DNA of 64,000 nt from contig CAMJZV010000002.1 in NCBI GenBank assembly GCA_946410305.1, positions 124,001-188,000 on the forward strand. Direction: 5' to 3'. Shown one piece after another: positions 34,229-42,970 of this stretch (its first letter is position 1; every line of letters starts with the position of its first letter). The notes under the pieces are model-generated. The model made no database searches and was not told where the DNA came from. It was given only the letters and a program-made list of their open reading frames with translations. The stretch is from an uncultured Prevotellaceae bacterium (lineage in GTDB: Bacteria; Bacteroidota; Bacteroidia; Bacteroidales; Bacteroidaceae). The position numbers and the translations under genes were made by a program.

Positions 34229-36411
34229 TATAAGGCATGTTCGTTTTCTGTAGCAGTCAGTCCTAATTGAGACATACGGTAGACGAAGTTGTTGAACTTC
34301 GTATAAGGTGGTAACTGTCCGACGAATTCTTCGACGGCATAACGGGTGGCTTCCGTCAGATACATGTAGAGCGTATTCTTATGCTCCTCATCTAACATCG
34401 CCTGTACCTCGTTGAGGGCTTTCTGGTCGACATCCTTCCAAGTACGGTTGGCACGTGTCACCATCATATTAATGGTACCCATATTCAATAGGGCAGGCGA
34501 GATGGAGTAGTCGTCCAAGTTAGGATACTCTATAATAGCAATCTCGTCTGGCAGGATATCTGGACAGAGATCCTTGATGCCCTTGGCCAAAATGAACTTG
34601 CTGTCTTCTGCCAAGAAATCCTCATCGTAGGTCAGACGGCGAACCTGCAGACCAATGGATATCCAATAGTTCTCTAACTCCTGAGCGATATAGCTCTTAC
34701 CATTACCAGAGTCTGTGGAGAGAAGGTTGAGTACATTCTGCTGACCTTCCTTGAAGTTCGGTAGCAGGGCTTTGCTCAACTGCTTCATGGCCATATCGGC
34801 AATGGTCTTATTGAAGCGGCGATAGCGCAGGTTGCTCTCTTTTGGGAAACAGCCCATGACGGGTATCTGTGTGATACGCTCTGAACGCATACGGTCACGC
34901 AGGGTTCGGTCAAGCATCTCGATAATCAGAAAATAGATTGTAGTCAATGCAAAGGTGAGCATAAAAGCACCCAACAGTATCATTAGACGGTTGGTGGGCT
35001 GGGCATTCAACGGGAACATCGGTGGATTAAGCACTCGCAAGGTGGCTGTTGACATCTGAAGGTTGCGCTGACGCATACGGGCTGCATTAAGTGCGCGTAG
35101 CATCTCCATATAGTTTCCTTCGATGAAACCAATATGGCGCGCCTTACGGTCGAGCGTAGCACCAATAGGCGCATAGAACAAGTACTGCCTATCCAAATTC
35201 TCTTTCATGATGTCGGTAGCTGTCATCTCGGCCTTGGTTTTCTCCAAGAGCAACAATTGTTCTAGCCAGCGCCCTAACATATCCTGAGCCTTGACACCAG
35301 TCTCTGTACTGAACGTTGCAGCCTCAATATCCCTTGTCAACTGGTTTACACGACCTGTAGCACGTTGCAGGTCACGCTGAGCCTTGGCAAGTTCTTCTTG
35401 TGACTCGTTATTGTTGCCACCACTTTCACTACTCATCAGTTTGAGGTTAGAAATACGCGACTGGATACGTGAGATGTCACGTACCTGATTGGTAAATTCC
35501 TTGTTAGACCGAATAACTTGTGCACGGTTGCCTAACTGGCGTTCCAAATAGTCAAGCAGTGCCTTGGAAGTGGTGTAGTTCATTAACTGGTCATTACGGA
35601 AATTCTGTTGCTGCATTTCAAGCACTGTGAGCTGTTTCGTCTGCTCATCGTAGTTGATAACTTTCTTTGAAACGTTATAGCGAATAAGATCATCCTCTGC
35701 ACTGGTCAGAATACGGTACAAACGAGCCACCTCACGCTCAAAGAACTTGATAACATTGTTGGTCTCACCATAACGTAACTGCTGATACTGGCGAGCAAAT
35801 ACATCGTTCAGGATGTCAAGTGTGTTATAGACAATGCCGGCATCATTGGCTGAATAACCAATGTCAATGATATCACTTTTTTCGAGTTGGAGTACTTTCA
35901 GTCGACTAGTGATACTATTGATGCCAAAGTAGGGGTGGTAGTTCAGTAAACCAAAAAGGAAGTTGTCCTGAGAAGGTTTCTCGTAGGCCTTTAGATTGGC
36001 ATAGGTCGCTGCCTCGTTGTTGTGGTTGATGAGCGCCTTGACATCAGCGGGAACAGTGGCACTCAACTGACGGAAGTGTTCTGCGGAGATGTAGTTGTTG
36101 TCCTTGTTGGGATTGCCGTACATCATGCAGCGTGCAAACAAGCGTAATGATACCTCATGGATGGTGTTGTCGGTGGTGATAATCAACATCAGGTTGGTGA
36201 TGTTGGTCTGTGAGTTTCCTCCTGCCGATCCCGTTCCGCCTTCAATATTATAACCGGTAATCATACCCGTATAAATCGTCGTATTTGCATCGTAGATGCG
36301 CTCCATGTTGCGAGTCATAAACCACGCAACAATAAGAGCAATCATCGGCAAGATGACTAAATACCAACGTATCTTATAAAGAAAACGGACAAAATATCTA
36401 AACAAATCCAT
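34228..36411 (-). CDS. Wzz/BY-kinase-like chain-length and export regulator with degenerate kinase domain
   Basis: The 727-residue protein has a membrane segment near 15-32, a large periplasmic region with coiled-coil stretches (~190-400), a second membrane segment near 475-495, and a cytoplasmic P-loop domain. This is the layout of Wzc-type polysaccharide co-polymerases. The P-loop is STDSGNGKS (~565), close to the Walker A of BY-kinases, but the Walker A' aspartate motif (usually hhhDxPP) reads IAIIEYPN, with Glu for Asp. The C-terminus lacks a tyrosine cluster. Kinase activity is therefore doubtful. It probably controls chain length and links the Wzy-like protein to the outer membrane. Confidence 0.85.
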   Translation of the reverse strand: MDLFRYFVRFLYKIRWYLVILPMIALIVAWFMTRNMERIYDANTTIYTGMITGYNIEGGTGSAGGNSQTNITNLMLIITTDNTIHEVSLRLFARCMMYGNPNKDNNYISAEHFRQLSATVPADVKALINHNNEAATYANLKAYEKPSQDNFLFGLLNYHPYFGINSITSRLKVLQLEKSDIIDIGYSANDAGIVYNTLDILNDVFARQYQQLRYGETNNVIKFFEREVARLYRILTSAEDDLIRYNVSKKVINYDEQTKQLTVLEMQQQNFRNDQLMNYTTSKALLDYLERQLGNRAQVIRSNKEFTNQVRDISRIQSRISNLKLMSSESGGNNNESQEELAKAQRDLQRATGRVNQLTRDIEAATFSTETGVKAQDMLGRWLEQLLLLEKTKAEMTATDIMKENLDRQYLFYAPIGATLDRKARHIGFIEGNYMEMLRALNAARMRQRNLQMSTATLRVLNPPMFPLNAQPTNRLMILLGAFMLTFALTTIYFLIIEMLDRTLRDRMRSERITQIPVMGCFPKESNLRYRRFNKTIADMAMKQLSKALLPNFKEGQQNVLNLLSTDSGNGKSYIAQELENYWISIGLQVRRLTYDEDFLAEDSKFILAKGIKDLCPDILPDEIAIIEYPNLDDYSISPALLNMGTINMMVTRANRTWKDVDQKALNEVQAMLDEEHKNTLYMYLTEATRYAVEEFVGQLPPYTKFNNFVYRMSQLGLTATENEHAL

Positions 36412-36426
36412 ATTGAGTGCGTATTA

Positions 36427-37386
36427 TTATTTCTTTGTATTTTTACGTTCAGATTTTGCTGCCTTGCGGAGTACTTTCTTCTCTGCTTTTTCCAACTTAC
36501 GGAATCTCTCATCTTCTTCAGCTGCAGCTTTCTTGATGTTTTTGGCCACTTCTCGATTCTGTTTGCGGATAGCTTTTTCTGACAGTTGATCATCGTCAAG
36601 GGTAATATCCGTAGTAGTATTCGTCAAGATGGGGGTGTGCGATAGCAACTCCAGCGTGATGATATCTGTTGTGATTGTGGTCTGCATTTCCTGATATTTG
36701 CTGACAACATCTACCTCATGCAATTTCGTGTAGGCAAAATCCTCAATGGACATATTTCCCTGATGGAAATCCTCCTGGTTCAAAGCACCGGCACCTTGAT
36801 AGATGGCTGCACCTTCACTGACTGTTTTCAGGGTGACGAGGTTGTTGGTAATCTTGATATAAAGCGAGGCAATCTGTCTTTTGAGTTCGTCGAAGGCAAT
36901 ATCTTTTTCAATGCGAGCTTTATCTACTTCCAGACGTTTACGCTTTACAGATGCTGTCAAGTCCAAAATGTCCTCCAAAGGAACACTCAGGTTGACACCT
37001 ACATTCCAATAGCTCTGTTCATTACCTTGGAACTGATAGATAGTGGTATAACTCTGCGTAGTACTGTTGTTACCCCACATATCGGTCTTGCCATAGCTGT
37101 AGCTGGCATGTCCTTGGATATAGGAAAAAATGTGACGCTTCTGCTTGGCGACCTCTGCCTGTGCAATCTCCTGGGCTTTGTTCAGCGACAGAATGTTTGG
37201 GTTCTGCTTGGCATTCTCATAAAGCACTGCCAGTGGCGGCAGATGGAAGGTCGAGAAGTTAATGGTGTTAGTGTCACTGGAATCAAAGAAACCAGCACTG
37301 ATACCACTATTGGCATATTGCGCATGACTAGCAGTAGTCACAGCCGCAAATATTGTCGAAAGGATAAGATGTCTTACACCGTTCAT
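36427..37386 (-). CDS. Short TolC/OMF-like outer membrane protein
   Basis: The ATG at 37386 (MNGVRHLILSTIFAAVTTASHAQ) gives a good signal peptide; the longer frame begins with a TTG. The 319-residue product has one TolC-type repeat: LAVLYENAKQNPNILSLNKAQEIAQAEVAKQKRHIF (start of the first helix region, given as a landmark), a beta-strand pair (YWNVGVNLSVPLEDILD) and long helices. TolC-family proteins have two such halves in ~420-480 residues, so this is about one half plus a basic, coiled tail (KKAAAEEDERFRKLEKAEKK). It lies between the Wzz-like and initiating-transferase genes. No Wza-type exporter gene is seen, so it may serve as the outer-membrane component. Confidence 0.75.
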   Translation of the reverse strand: MNGVRHLILSTIFAAVTTASHAQYANSGISAGFFDSSDTNTINFSTFHLPPLAVLYENAKQNPNILSLNKAQEIAQAEVAKQKRHIFSYIQGHASYSYGKTDMWGNNSTTQSYTTIYQFQGNEQSYWNVGVNLSVPLEDILDLTASVKRKRLEVDKARIEKDIAFDELKRQIASLYIKITNNLVTLKTVSEGAAIYQGAGALNQEDFHQGNMSIEDFAYTKLHEVDVVSKYQEMQTTITTDIITLELLSHTPILTNTTTDITLDDDQLSEKAIRKQNREVAKNIKKAAAEEDERFRKLEKAEKKVLRKAAKSERKNTKK

Positions 37387-37403
37387 AGGCAATCGTTAAC
37401 AGG

Positions 37404-38606
37404 TTAAACATTTCCTTTTTGCTTGAAGGCTGTGAAGGTCCTCAAGATAATCTTCATATCCAGCAGGAAACTATAGGTCTGGCCGTAGGTGATATCCAAC
37501 TGCTTGCGCTCCTCAGCAGACATCGCACCTCCACGACCACGCTCTTCGACCTGCCACAGACCAGTCAGTCCGGCAGGAGCCATAAAGCGGTCGATGCTGG
37601 AGTCTGCCGTCAACTTCTCTGCCTCATAGAGTGGTAATGGGCGGTTGCCGACGATAGACATGTCACCTTTGAGGATATTGAACAGCTGGGGAAGCTCGTC
37701 AATGCTGAACTTGCGGATAAACTTGCCGACCTTGGTAACGCGGGGATCGTCTTCAATCTTCACGAAGGCATTGTTGATTTCGTCTTCCTTCTGCTTGTTG
37801 AAGTCACTCTCGGCAACCACAAAGTCGTCACCGACCAACATGATTTCCTCGTCACCGATCATCATGTCTGACTCCATGCCCATATTCATCATTGCCATCT
37901 CGGCTTGGTCTCCCAAAGGAGCGGTAATGGTGGACTTGGGCTCTTCAGTTTCTTGCTCCTTGTACTGATTGCGCTCCTTGCTTAATTTCTTCAACTGATG
38001 CTCAGCATCCACATACATGCTGCGGAACTTCAGGAAGTCAAAGATGGCATAGTTTGTACCCACGCGCTTTGATTTGAACAGTATCGGACCTTTACTCTCC
38101 ATTCTGATGGCTATAGCTGTCAGAATAAAGACTGGGGAAAGGAGAATGATGGCCAAAGAGGCAACGATGATATCGAAGAGTCTCTTCCAAACGGGAATCT
38201 TGAATTTCAGAATGCCACGCCAGGGAGCCTCGTTGGAGAATAGGATACCCTCACGGTCGGAGATGAACTGAATCTTCTTGTTCAACTCCGTAACAGAGGC
38301 CTCTAGATGGATGGTGTCATTGATGCCACATTTGAGATAGATGTTACGATCCTCTTCTGTCATGGTATCCGTCATCAGGACGATATACACATTGCGGCAT
38401 TTTTTGCGTAGGTAGGTGATGGCAGTAATGTCTTCATTGCGGACATTACGCTCATAGAACACCAAGAAGTGTTCGTTGGAGACGTGAGGTGTACATATCT
38501 GGGCCGCTTCCTTATAAGAAGTGGTCATTCTGACCAGCTGGCCCGGTATGTATTTCAGACGCTCTTGTGTCTGCTGATTATTACCTAAATATACAACACC
38601 TATCAT
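37404..38606 (-). CDS. Initiating sugar transferase (PF02397 type) with N-terminal pseudo-receiver domain
   Basis: Residues ~138-168 form a membrane helix, and the rest is the polyisoprenyl-phosphate hexose-1-phosphate transferase domain: GPILFKSKRVG (173-183), FLKFRSM (191-197), DDPRVTKVGKFIRKFSIDELPQL (286-308, shown as a landmark) and VGNRPLPLYE. It attaches the first sugar phosphate to undecaprenyl phosphate. Two features are odd. Residues 1-115 look like a response-regulator receiver fold, but the acidic pocket is missing (YLGNNQQ, and Y51 where the phosphorylated Asp should be) as is the late Lys. Residues ~213-280 are an acidic, Met-rich insert between two parts of the catalytic domain. 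The gene follows a complete single-domain receiver. Confidence 0.85.
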   Translation of the reverse strand: MIGVVYLGNNQQTQERLKYIPGQLVRMTTSYKEAAQICTPHVSNEHFLVFYERNVRNEDITAITYLRKKCRNVYIVLMTDTMTEEDRNIYLKCGINDTIHLEASVTELNKKIQFISDREGILFSNEAPWRGILKFKIPVWKRLFDIIVASLAIILLSPVFILTAIAIRMESKGPILFKSKRVGTNYAIFDFLKFRSMYVDAEHQLKKLSKERNQYKEQETEEPKSTITAPLGDQAEMAMMNMGMESDMMIGDEEIMLVGDDFVVAESDFNKQKEDEINNAFVKIEDDPRVTKVGKFIRKFSIDELPQLFNILKGDMSIVGNRPLPLYEAEKLTADSSIDRFMAPAGLTGLWQVEERGRGGAMSAEERKQLDITYGQTYSFLLDMKIILRTFTAFKQKGNV

Positions 38607-38639
38607 GTCTTATTGAAATGAAATGGGATGTTCTATTAA

Positions 38640-39008
38640 TTAATTGGGAAGGATCTTCTTGACACGGATCTTCAACTCCATGGGATTGAAGGGCTTGACA
38701 ATATAGTCTACAGCACCAATCTCCAACAGACGGATGCGCTCACTGGTAGAGTCTTCACTCGACAGCATGATGACAGGAATGTGGCGGAACAGCTCGTTCT
38801 GCTTAATCCACTCCAGGAAGTCGTCACCACGCATACCCGGCATACGGATATCGGAGATGATGAGGTCGGGCGTATTGCCTGCCTGAAGCCATTTTACACC
38901 TTGTAAACCATCGGGTAACCACTGCACATCATAGTCACTCATGAGATAGATAGAGAGCACCTTTGCGATGGTCTCTTTGTCGTCAAGTATCAGTATTTTC
39001 TTTTTCAT
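38640..39008 (-). CDS. Single-domain response regulator (receiver only)
   Basis: The 122-residue protein is a complete CheY-like receiver: acidic pair D9-D10, phospho-acceptor D53 (LIISDIRMPG), S83/S84 in the switch position and K105 (VKPF). No DNA-binding output domain follows. It is the first gene of the exopolysaccharide operon, 33 nt before the initiating sugar transferase, which carries a pseudo-receiver. A direct effect on polysaccharide synthesis by protein contact is therefore more likely than control of transcription. The partner histidine kinase is not in the window. Confidence 0.9.
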   Translation of the reverse strand: MKKKILILDDKETIAKVLSIYLMSDYDVQWLPDGLQGVKWLQAGNTPDLIISDIRMPGMRGDDFLEWIKQNELFRHIPVIMLSSEDSTSERIRLLEIGAVDYIVKPFNPMELKIRVKKILPN

Positions 39009-39049
39009 AAATCAAACAAACCTTAGCTAATTGTTGTTTTTCTATTCTG

Positions 39050-39083
39050 CAAAGGTATAGAAATTTTTTTAATTGTAGTCAAA
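39050..39083 (-). promoter_or_regulatory. Promoter of the exopolysaccharide operon
   Basis: On the minus strand, TACCTTTG (plus-strand 39050-39057) is the -7 box. TTTG (39080-39083) lies 22 nt upstream, slightly longer than the usual spacer. The leader to the response regulator is about 40 nt. Confidence 0.6.
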
Positions 39084-39152
39084 TAATGATAAAAAAATAT
39101 TGAAAATCTGTAAAAAAATTGGTTTTTAAAGATTATTTGCAGAATTTTGTAG

Positions 39153-39166
39153 TGCGAAAGTACGCA
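39153..39166. promoter_or_regulatory. Possible operator TGCG-N6-CGCA before xylB
   Basis: TGCG at 39153-39156 and CGCA at 39163-39166 form a short inverted repeat 38 nt before the xylulokinase ATG. No clear -33/-7 promoter was found there. The site is too short to be convincing on its own. Confidence 0.25.
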
Positions 39167-39203
39167 AATAGAGATTAGAAAACATAATTATTTATTATCA
39201 ACA

Positions 39204-40694
39204 ATGGCAAACAGGTATTTATTAGGTTTTGATGTCGGCAGTTCATCTGTCAAGGCATCACTCGTGAATGCAGATAGTGGAAAATGTGTAGCTACGGCGT
39301 TCTATCCCGAGAAGGAAGCACCCATCATGGCCGTTAAGGCTGGTTGGGCTGAGCAGGACCCTCAGATGTGGTGGGATAATGCTAAGCTGGCACTGAAAAA
39401 GATTATGGCCGACGCAGGTGCTACGGCGGAAGACGTGAAGGCTATCGGTATTTCTTATCAGATGCATGGTTTGGTATGTGTCGACAAGAACCTCAAGGCA
39501 CTGCGCCCCTCTATCATCTGGTGTGACTCACGTGCTGTACCCTATGGTGAAAAGGCGTTTAATGAGCTGGGTGCTGATCAGTGTCTGAGTCATCTGCTCA
39601 ACTCTCCTGGTAACTTCACTGCCGCCAAGCTGGCATGGGTGAAGGAGAACGAGCCTGAGACTTATGAGAAGATTTATAAGATTATGCTTCCTGGCGACTA
39701 TATCGCTATGCGCCTCTCTGGTGTGGCCAATACGACGGTCAGCGGTCTGTCAGAAGGTATGTTCTGGGATTTCAAGAATAACCAGGTGGCTGACTTCCTG
39801 ATGAAGTACTATGGCTTCGATAGTTCTTTGATTGCCGATATCGTACCTACATTTGCCGTACAGAGTGAGGTGAGTGCTGAGGCTGCTGCCGAGCTGGGTC
39901 TGAAGGCAGGTACACCTATTACTTATCGTGGCGGTGACCAGCCCAACAATGCACTTTCTCTTAACGTGATGAATCCTGGTGAGATTGCTGCTACCGGTGG
40001 TACATCAGGTGTTGTCTATGGTGTGCTGGGTGATGTCAACTACGATCCCAAGAGCCGTGTGAATACTTTTGCCCACGTGAACCATACATCTGAACAGACT
40101 CGCCTGGGTGTACTGCTCTGTATCAATGGTACAGGTATCCTGAATGCTTGGACACACCGTAACATCACGCCGGAAGTGGGCTATGCACAGATGAATGATC
40201 TGGCTGCTACAGTGCCCATTGGCAGTGAGGGCGTAACGATTATCCCATTCGGAAATGGTGCTGAGCGTGTGCTGCAGAACAAGGAGATCGGTTGCTCTAT
40301 CAATGGCCTGAACTTTAACAAGCACAACCAGGCTCACCTCGTGCGTGCCGCTCAGGAGGGTATCGTCTTCTCATTCTGCTATGGTATGGAGATTATGCAG
40401 CAGATGGGTATGGATATCCATAAGATTCACGCTGGTAAGGCCAATATGTTCCTCAGCCCGCTGTTCCGCGACACACTGGCTGGTGTCAGTGGTGCCACCA
40501 TCGAACTCTACGACACTGATGGTAGCGTAGGTGCTGCTAAGGGTGCAGGTATTGGTGCTGGTATCTATAAGGATAACAACGAGGCCTTTGCTACCTTGGA
40601 TAAGCTGCAGGTCATCGAGCCCGATGCTACTCATCGTGATGAGTATCTGGCTGCTTACGCTCGTTGGAAGGCTACGCTGGAGTCAAAGATCTAA
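39204..40694 (+). CDS. xylB: Xylulokinase (FGGY family)
   Basis: The 496-residue protein has the FGGY-kinase opening LLGFDVGSSSVKASLV, the substrate region ISYQMHGLVCVDKNLKALRPSIIWCDSRA (QMHG and the WCD segment contact the sugar), and the ATP-side GGGG-like region ATGGTSGVVYG and GGDQPNNA, with the late GAAKGAGIGAGIY. It phosphorylates D-xylulose to xylulose 5-phosphate in the cytoplasm and feeds the pentose phosphate pathway. It is alone: no xylose isomerase or transporter gene is adjacent, and it ends at a bidirectional terminator. Its higher GC and codon use look like a housekeeping gene. FGGY specificity is inferred from overall resemblance to xylulokinases. Confidence 0.88.
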   Translation: MANRYLLGFDVGSSSVKASLVNADSGKCVATAFYPEKEAPIMAVKAGWAEQDPQMWWDNAKLALKKIMADAGATAEDVKAIGISYQMHGLVCVDKNLKALRPSIIWCDSRAVPYGEKAFNELGADQCLSHLLNSPGNFTAAKLAWVKENEPETYEKIYKIMLPGDYIAMRLSGVANTTVSGLSEGMFWDFKNNQVADFLMKYYGFDSSLIADIVPTFAVQSEVSAEAAAELGLKAGTPITYRGGDQPNNALSLNVMNPGEIAATGGTSGVVYGVLGDVNYDPKSRVNTFAHVNHTSEQTRLGVLLCINGTGILNAWTHRNITPEVGYAQMNDLAATVPIGSEGVTIIPFGNGAERVLQNKEIGCSINGLNFNKHNQAHLVRAAQEGIVFSFCYGMEIMQQMGMDIHKIHAGKANMFLSPLFRDTLAGVSGATIELYDTDGSVGAAKGAGIGAGIYKDNNEAFATLDKLQVIEPDATHRDEYLAAYARWKATLESKI

Positions 40695-40712
40695 TCTTGA
40701 CGATATGATAAG

Positions 40713-40745
40713 AAAAACGGCAATGCAATCAGCACTGCCGTTTTT
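40713..40745. terminator. Bidirectional rho-independent terminator
   Basis: AAAAACGGCA (40713-40722) and TGCCGTTTTT (40736-40745) form a 10 bp stem with A-run and T-run at its ends, so it can stop both xylB from the left and glnN from the right. Confidence 0.85.
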
Positions 40746-40753
40746 CTTTGTGT

Positions 40754-42946
40754 TTATCGGATGAAGAGTAGTTCGCGATATTTGGGTAGTGTCCATAGAC
40801 CGTCTTCTACGATCAACTCCAGTTTGTCAATCTGTTTACGGATAGCCTCCATGTGGGGACAAACGGTGTCGTGATACTGGATAGCTCGCTGGTGGATATC
40901 CTCGATGCGATTGGCCACGCGACGGGCCTCCGTCAGGTCTTCCACTAACTGCTCGATCTTCTCAGTGCGCTCAGCAATCTCCTCAATGAGTTTCATGTTG
41001 CGGCTTGACAGACGCTCAGCACGCTCCTGCGAGAAGACGCCCTTCATGCCCTGTACGTTCTTAATGAGCTGACTCTGATAGTGAGTAGCCACAGGGATGA
41101 TGTGGTTCATGGCGAGGTCGCCCAATACACGAGCCTCAATCTGTACGGTCTTCACGTACATCTCCCATTTTACCTCGTTGCGAGCTTCAAGCTCCTTCTT
41201 GTTCATCACCTTGGTGCTCTCAAACATCTTGATGCTGCTCTCGTCAAGGTAATGCTCGAAGATAACGGGACATGACTTCTCTACGTCGAGTCCACGCTTG
41301 GCAGCCTCCTTGACCCATTCCTCTGAGTAGCCGTTGCCGTCGAAGCGGACGGGCTTACAGGTCTTTACGTCGTCCTTCAGCACTTCGAGGATGGCTTGAA
41401 TCTTGTCTGTTCCCTTCGCAATCTTAGCATCCACACGCTCCTTGAAAGATGCCAATGCCTCAGCCATCGCAGCATTCAGAGCAATCATGGCGCTGGCGCA
41501 GTTAACGCTGGAACCTGGTGCACGGAATTCAAAACGATTACCTGTAAAGGCAAATGGCGATGTGCGGTTGCGGTCGGTATTGTCAACAATCAGGTCGGGA
41601 ATCTGGGGAATGTCAATCTCCATGCCCTGCTTACCCTTCAGGTTGAACAACTCGTTGGCCTCCGATGTCTCGATATGGTTCAGCACCTCCGTGAGCTGTG
41701 TGCCCAGGAACGATGAAATGATAGCAGGAGGTGCCTCGTTGCCACCCAGACGGTGGGCATTTGTGGCACTCATAATTGAGGCCTTCAGTAGTCCGTTGTG
41801 ATGATAAACGGCCATCAGTGTCTCCACGATGAACGTGATGAAACGTAGGTTTTCTTCTGGTGTGGTACCAGGGGCATGCAGCAATACACCATTGTCTGAA
41901 CTCAGACTCCAGTTGCAGTGCTTACCACTACCGTTGATGCCATCGAAAGGCTTCTCGTGGAGCAGTACGCGGAAACCATGCTTGCGAGCCACCTTCTTCA
42001 TCAGCGACATCAACAGCATGTTATGGTCTACAGCCAGGTTACACTCCTCGAAGATAGGAGCCAACTCAAACTGGTTGGGTGCTACCTCGTTGTGGCGGGT
42101 CTTCACAGGGATGGCCAGCTCTAACGACTGTATCTCGAGGTCCTTCATAAAGGCTACCACACGATCGGGAATGGTGCCGAAATAGTGGTCGTCCATTTGC
42201 TGGTTCTTGGCACTCTCATGGCCCATCAGCGTACGACCAGTCATCAACAGGTCGGGGCGGGCAGAGTAGAGACCTTCGTCAACGAGGAAGTACTCCTGTT
42301 CCCAACCCAGATTAACCTGCACCTTGGTGACATCGTTATAGAAATATTGGCAAACATCCTTGGCGGCCTTTCCTACTGCATGTAGTGCACGGAGTAGGGG
42401 AGCCTTGTAGTCAAGGGCTTCACCCGTATAGGCGATGAAGATGGTGGGAATACACAGCGTGTCGTCGATGATGAACACAGGTGATGTGGGATCCCATGCA
42501 CTGTAGCCGCGCGCCTCGAAGGTGTTACGGATACCACCATTGGGGAATGAGGAAGCGTCAGGTTCCTGCTGAACGAGCAACTTGCCAGAGAATTTCTCTA
42601 TCATACCGCCCTTGCCGTCGTGCTCTACGAAGGCGTCGTGCTTCTCGGCAGTACCCTCTGTCAATGGCTGGAACCAGTGGGTATAGTGGGTGACACCCAT
42701 TTCCAGAGCCCATTTCTTCATACCGTCAGCTACCGCGTCAGCAATAGAACGGTCCAGACTGGCACCGTTGTCTATCACGTCAATCATCTTGTCATAGACG
42801 TTCTTCGGCAGATAACGGTACATCTTCTCCTTATTAAAGACGTATTTGCCGAAGTATTCTGATGGACGCTCGCTGGGAGCCTTTACATCGAGGGCGTGTT
42901 TCTTGAACGCCTCTTCTACTACCTGAAATCTTAAATTGTTTGCCAT
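40754..42946 (-). CDS. glnN: Glutamine synthetase type III
   Basis: The 730-residue length is that of GSIII, far above GSI and GSII. Motifs include the N-terminal FGKYVFNKEKMYRYLP, TRHNEVAPNQFELAP (metal- and glutamate-site region), NGSGKHCNWSLSSDNG (the glutamine synthetase catalytic motif), and NRTSPFAFTGNRFEFRAPGSS (shown as a landmark). It makes glutamine from glutamate, ammonia and ATP in the cytoplasm and is the main type in Bacteroidetes. It is 24 nt downstream of the aguB-like gene on the same strand, so the two may be co-transcribed, and it ends at the terminator shared with xylB. Confidence 0.95.
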   Translation of the reverse strand: MANNLRFQVVEEAFKKHALDVKAPSERPSEYFGKYVFNKEKMYRYLPKNVYDKMIDVIDNGASLDRSIADAVADGMKKWALEMGVTHYTHWFQPLTEGTAEKHDAFVEHDGKGGMIEKFSGKLLVQQEPDASSFPNGGIRNTFEARGYSAWDPTSPVFIIDDTLCIPTIFIAYTGEALDYKAPLLRALHAVGKAAKDVCQYFYNDVTKVQVNLGWEQEYFLVDEGLYSARPDLLMTGRTLMGHESAKNQQMDDHYFGTIPDRVVAFMKDLEIQSLELAIPVKTRHNEVAPNQFELAPIFEECNLAVDHNMLLMSLMKKVARKHGFRVLLHEKPFDGINGSGKHCNWSLSSDNGVLLHAPGTTPEENLRFITFIVETLMAVYHHNGLLKASIMSATNAHRLGGNEAPPAIISSFLGTQLTEVLNHIETSEANELFNLKGKQGMEIDIPQIPDLIVDNTDRNRTSPFAFTGNRFEFRAPGSSVNCASAMIALNAAMAEALASFKERVDAKIAKGTDKIQAILEVLKDDVKTCKPVRFDGNGYSEEWVKEAAKRGLDVEKSCPVIFEHYLDESSIKMFESTKVMNKKELEARNEVKWEMYVKTVQIEARVLGDLAMNHIIPVATHYQSQLIKNVQGMKGVFSQERAERLSSRNMKLIEEIAERTEKIEQLVEDLTEARRVANRIEDIHQRAIQYHDTVCPHMEAIRKQIDKLELIVEDGLWTLPKYRELLFIR

Positions 42947-42970
42947 TATTTCAATTTACTATTTGACCAT

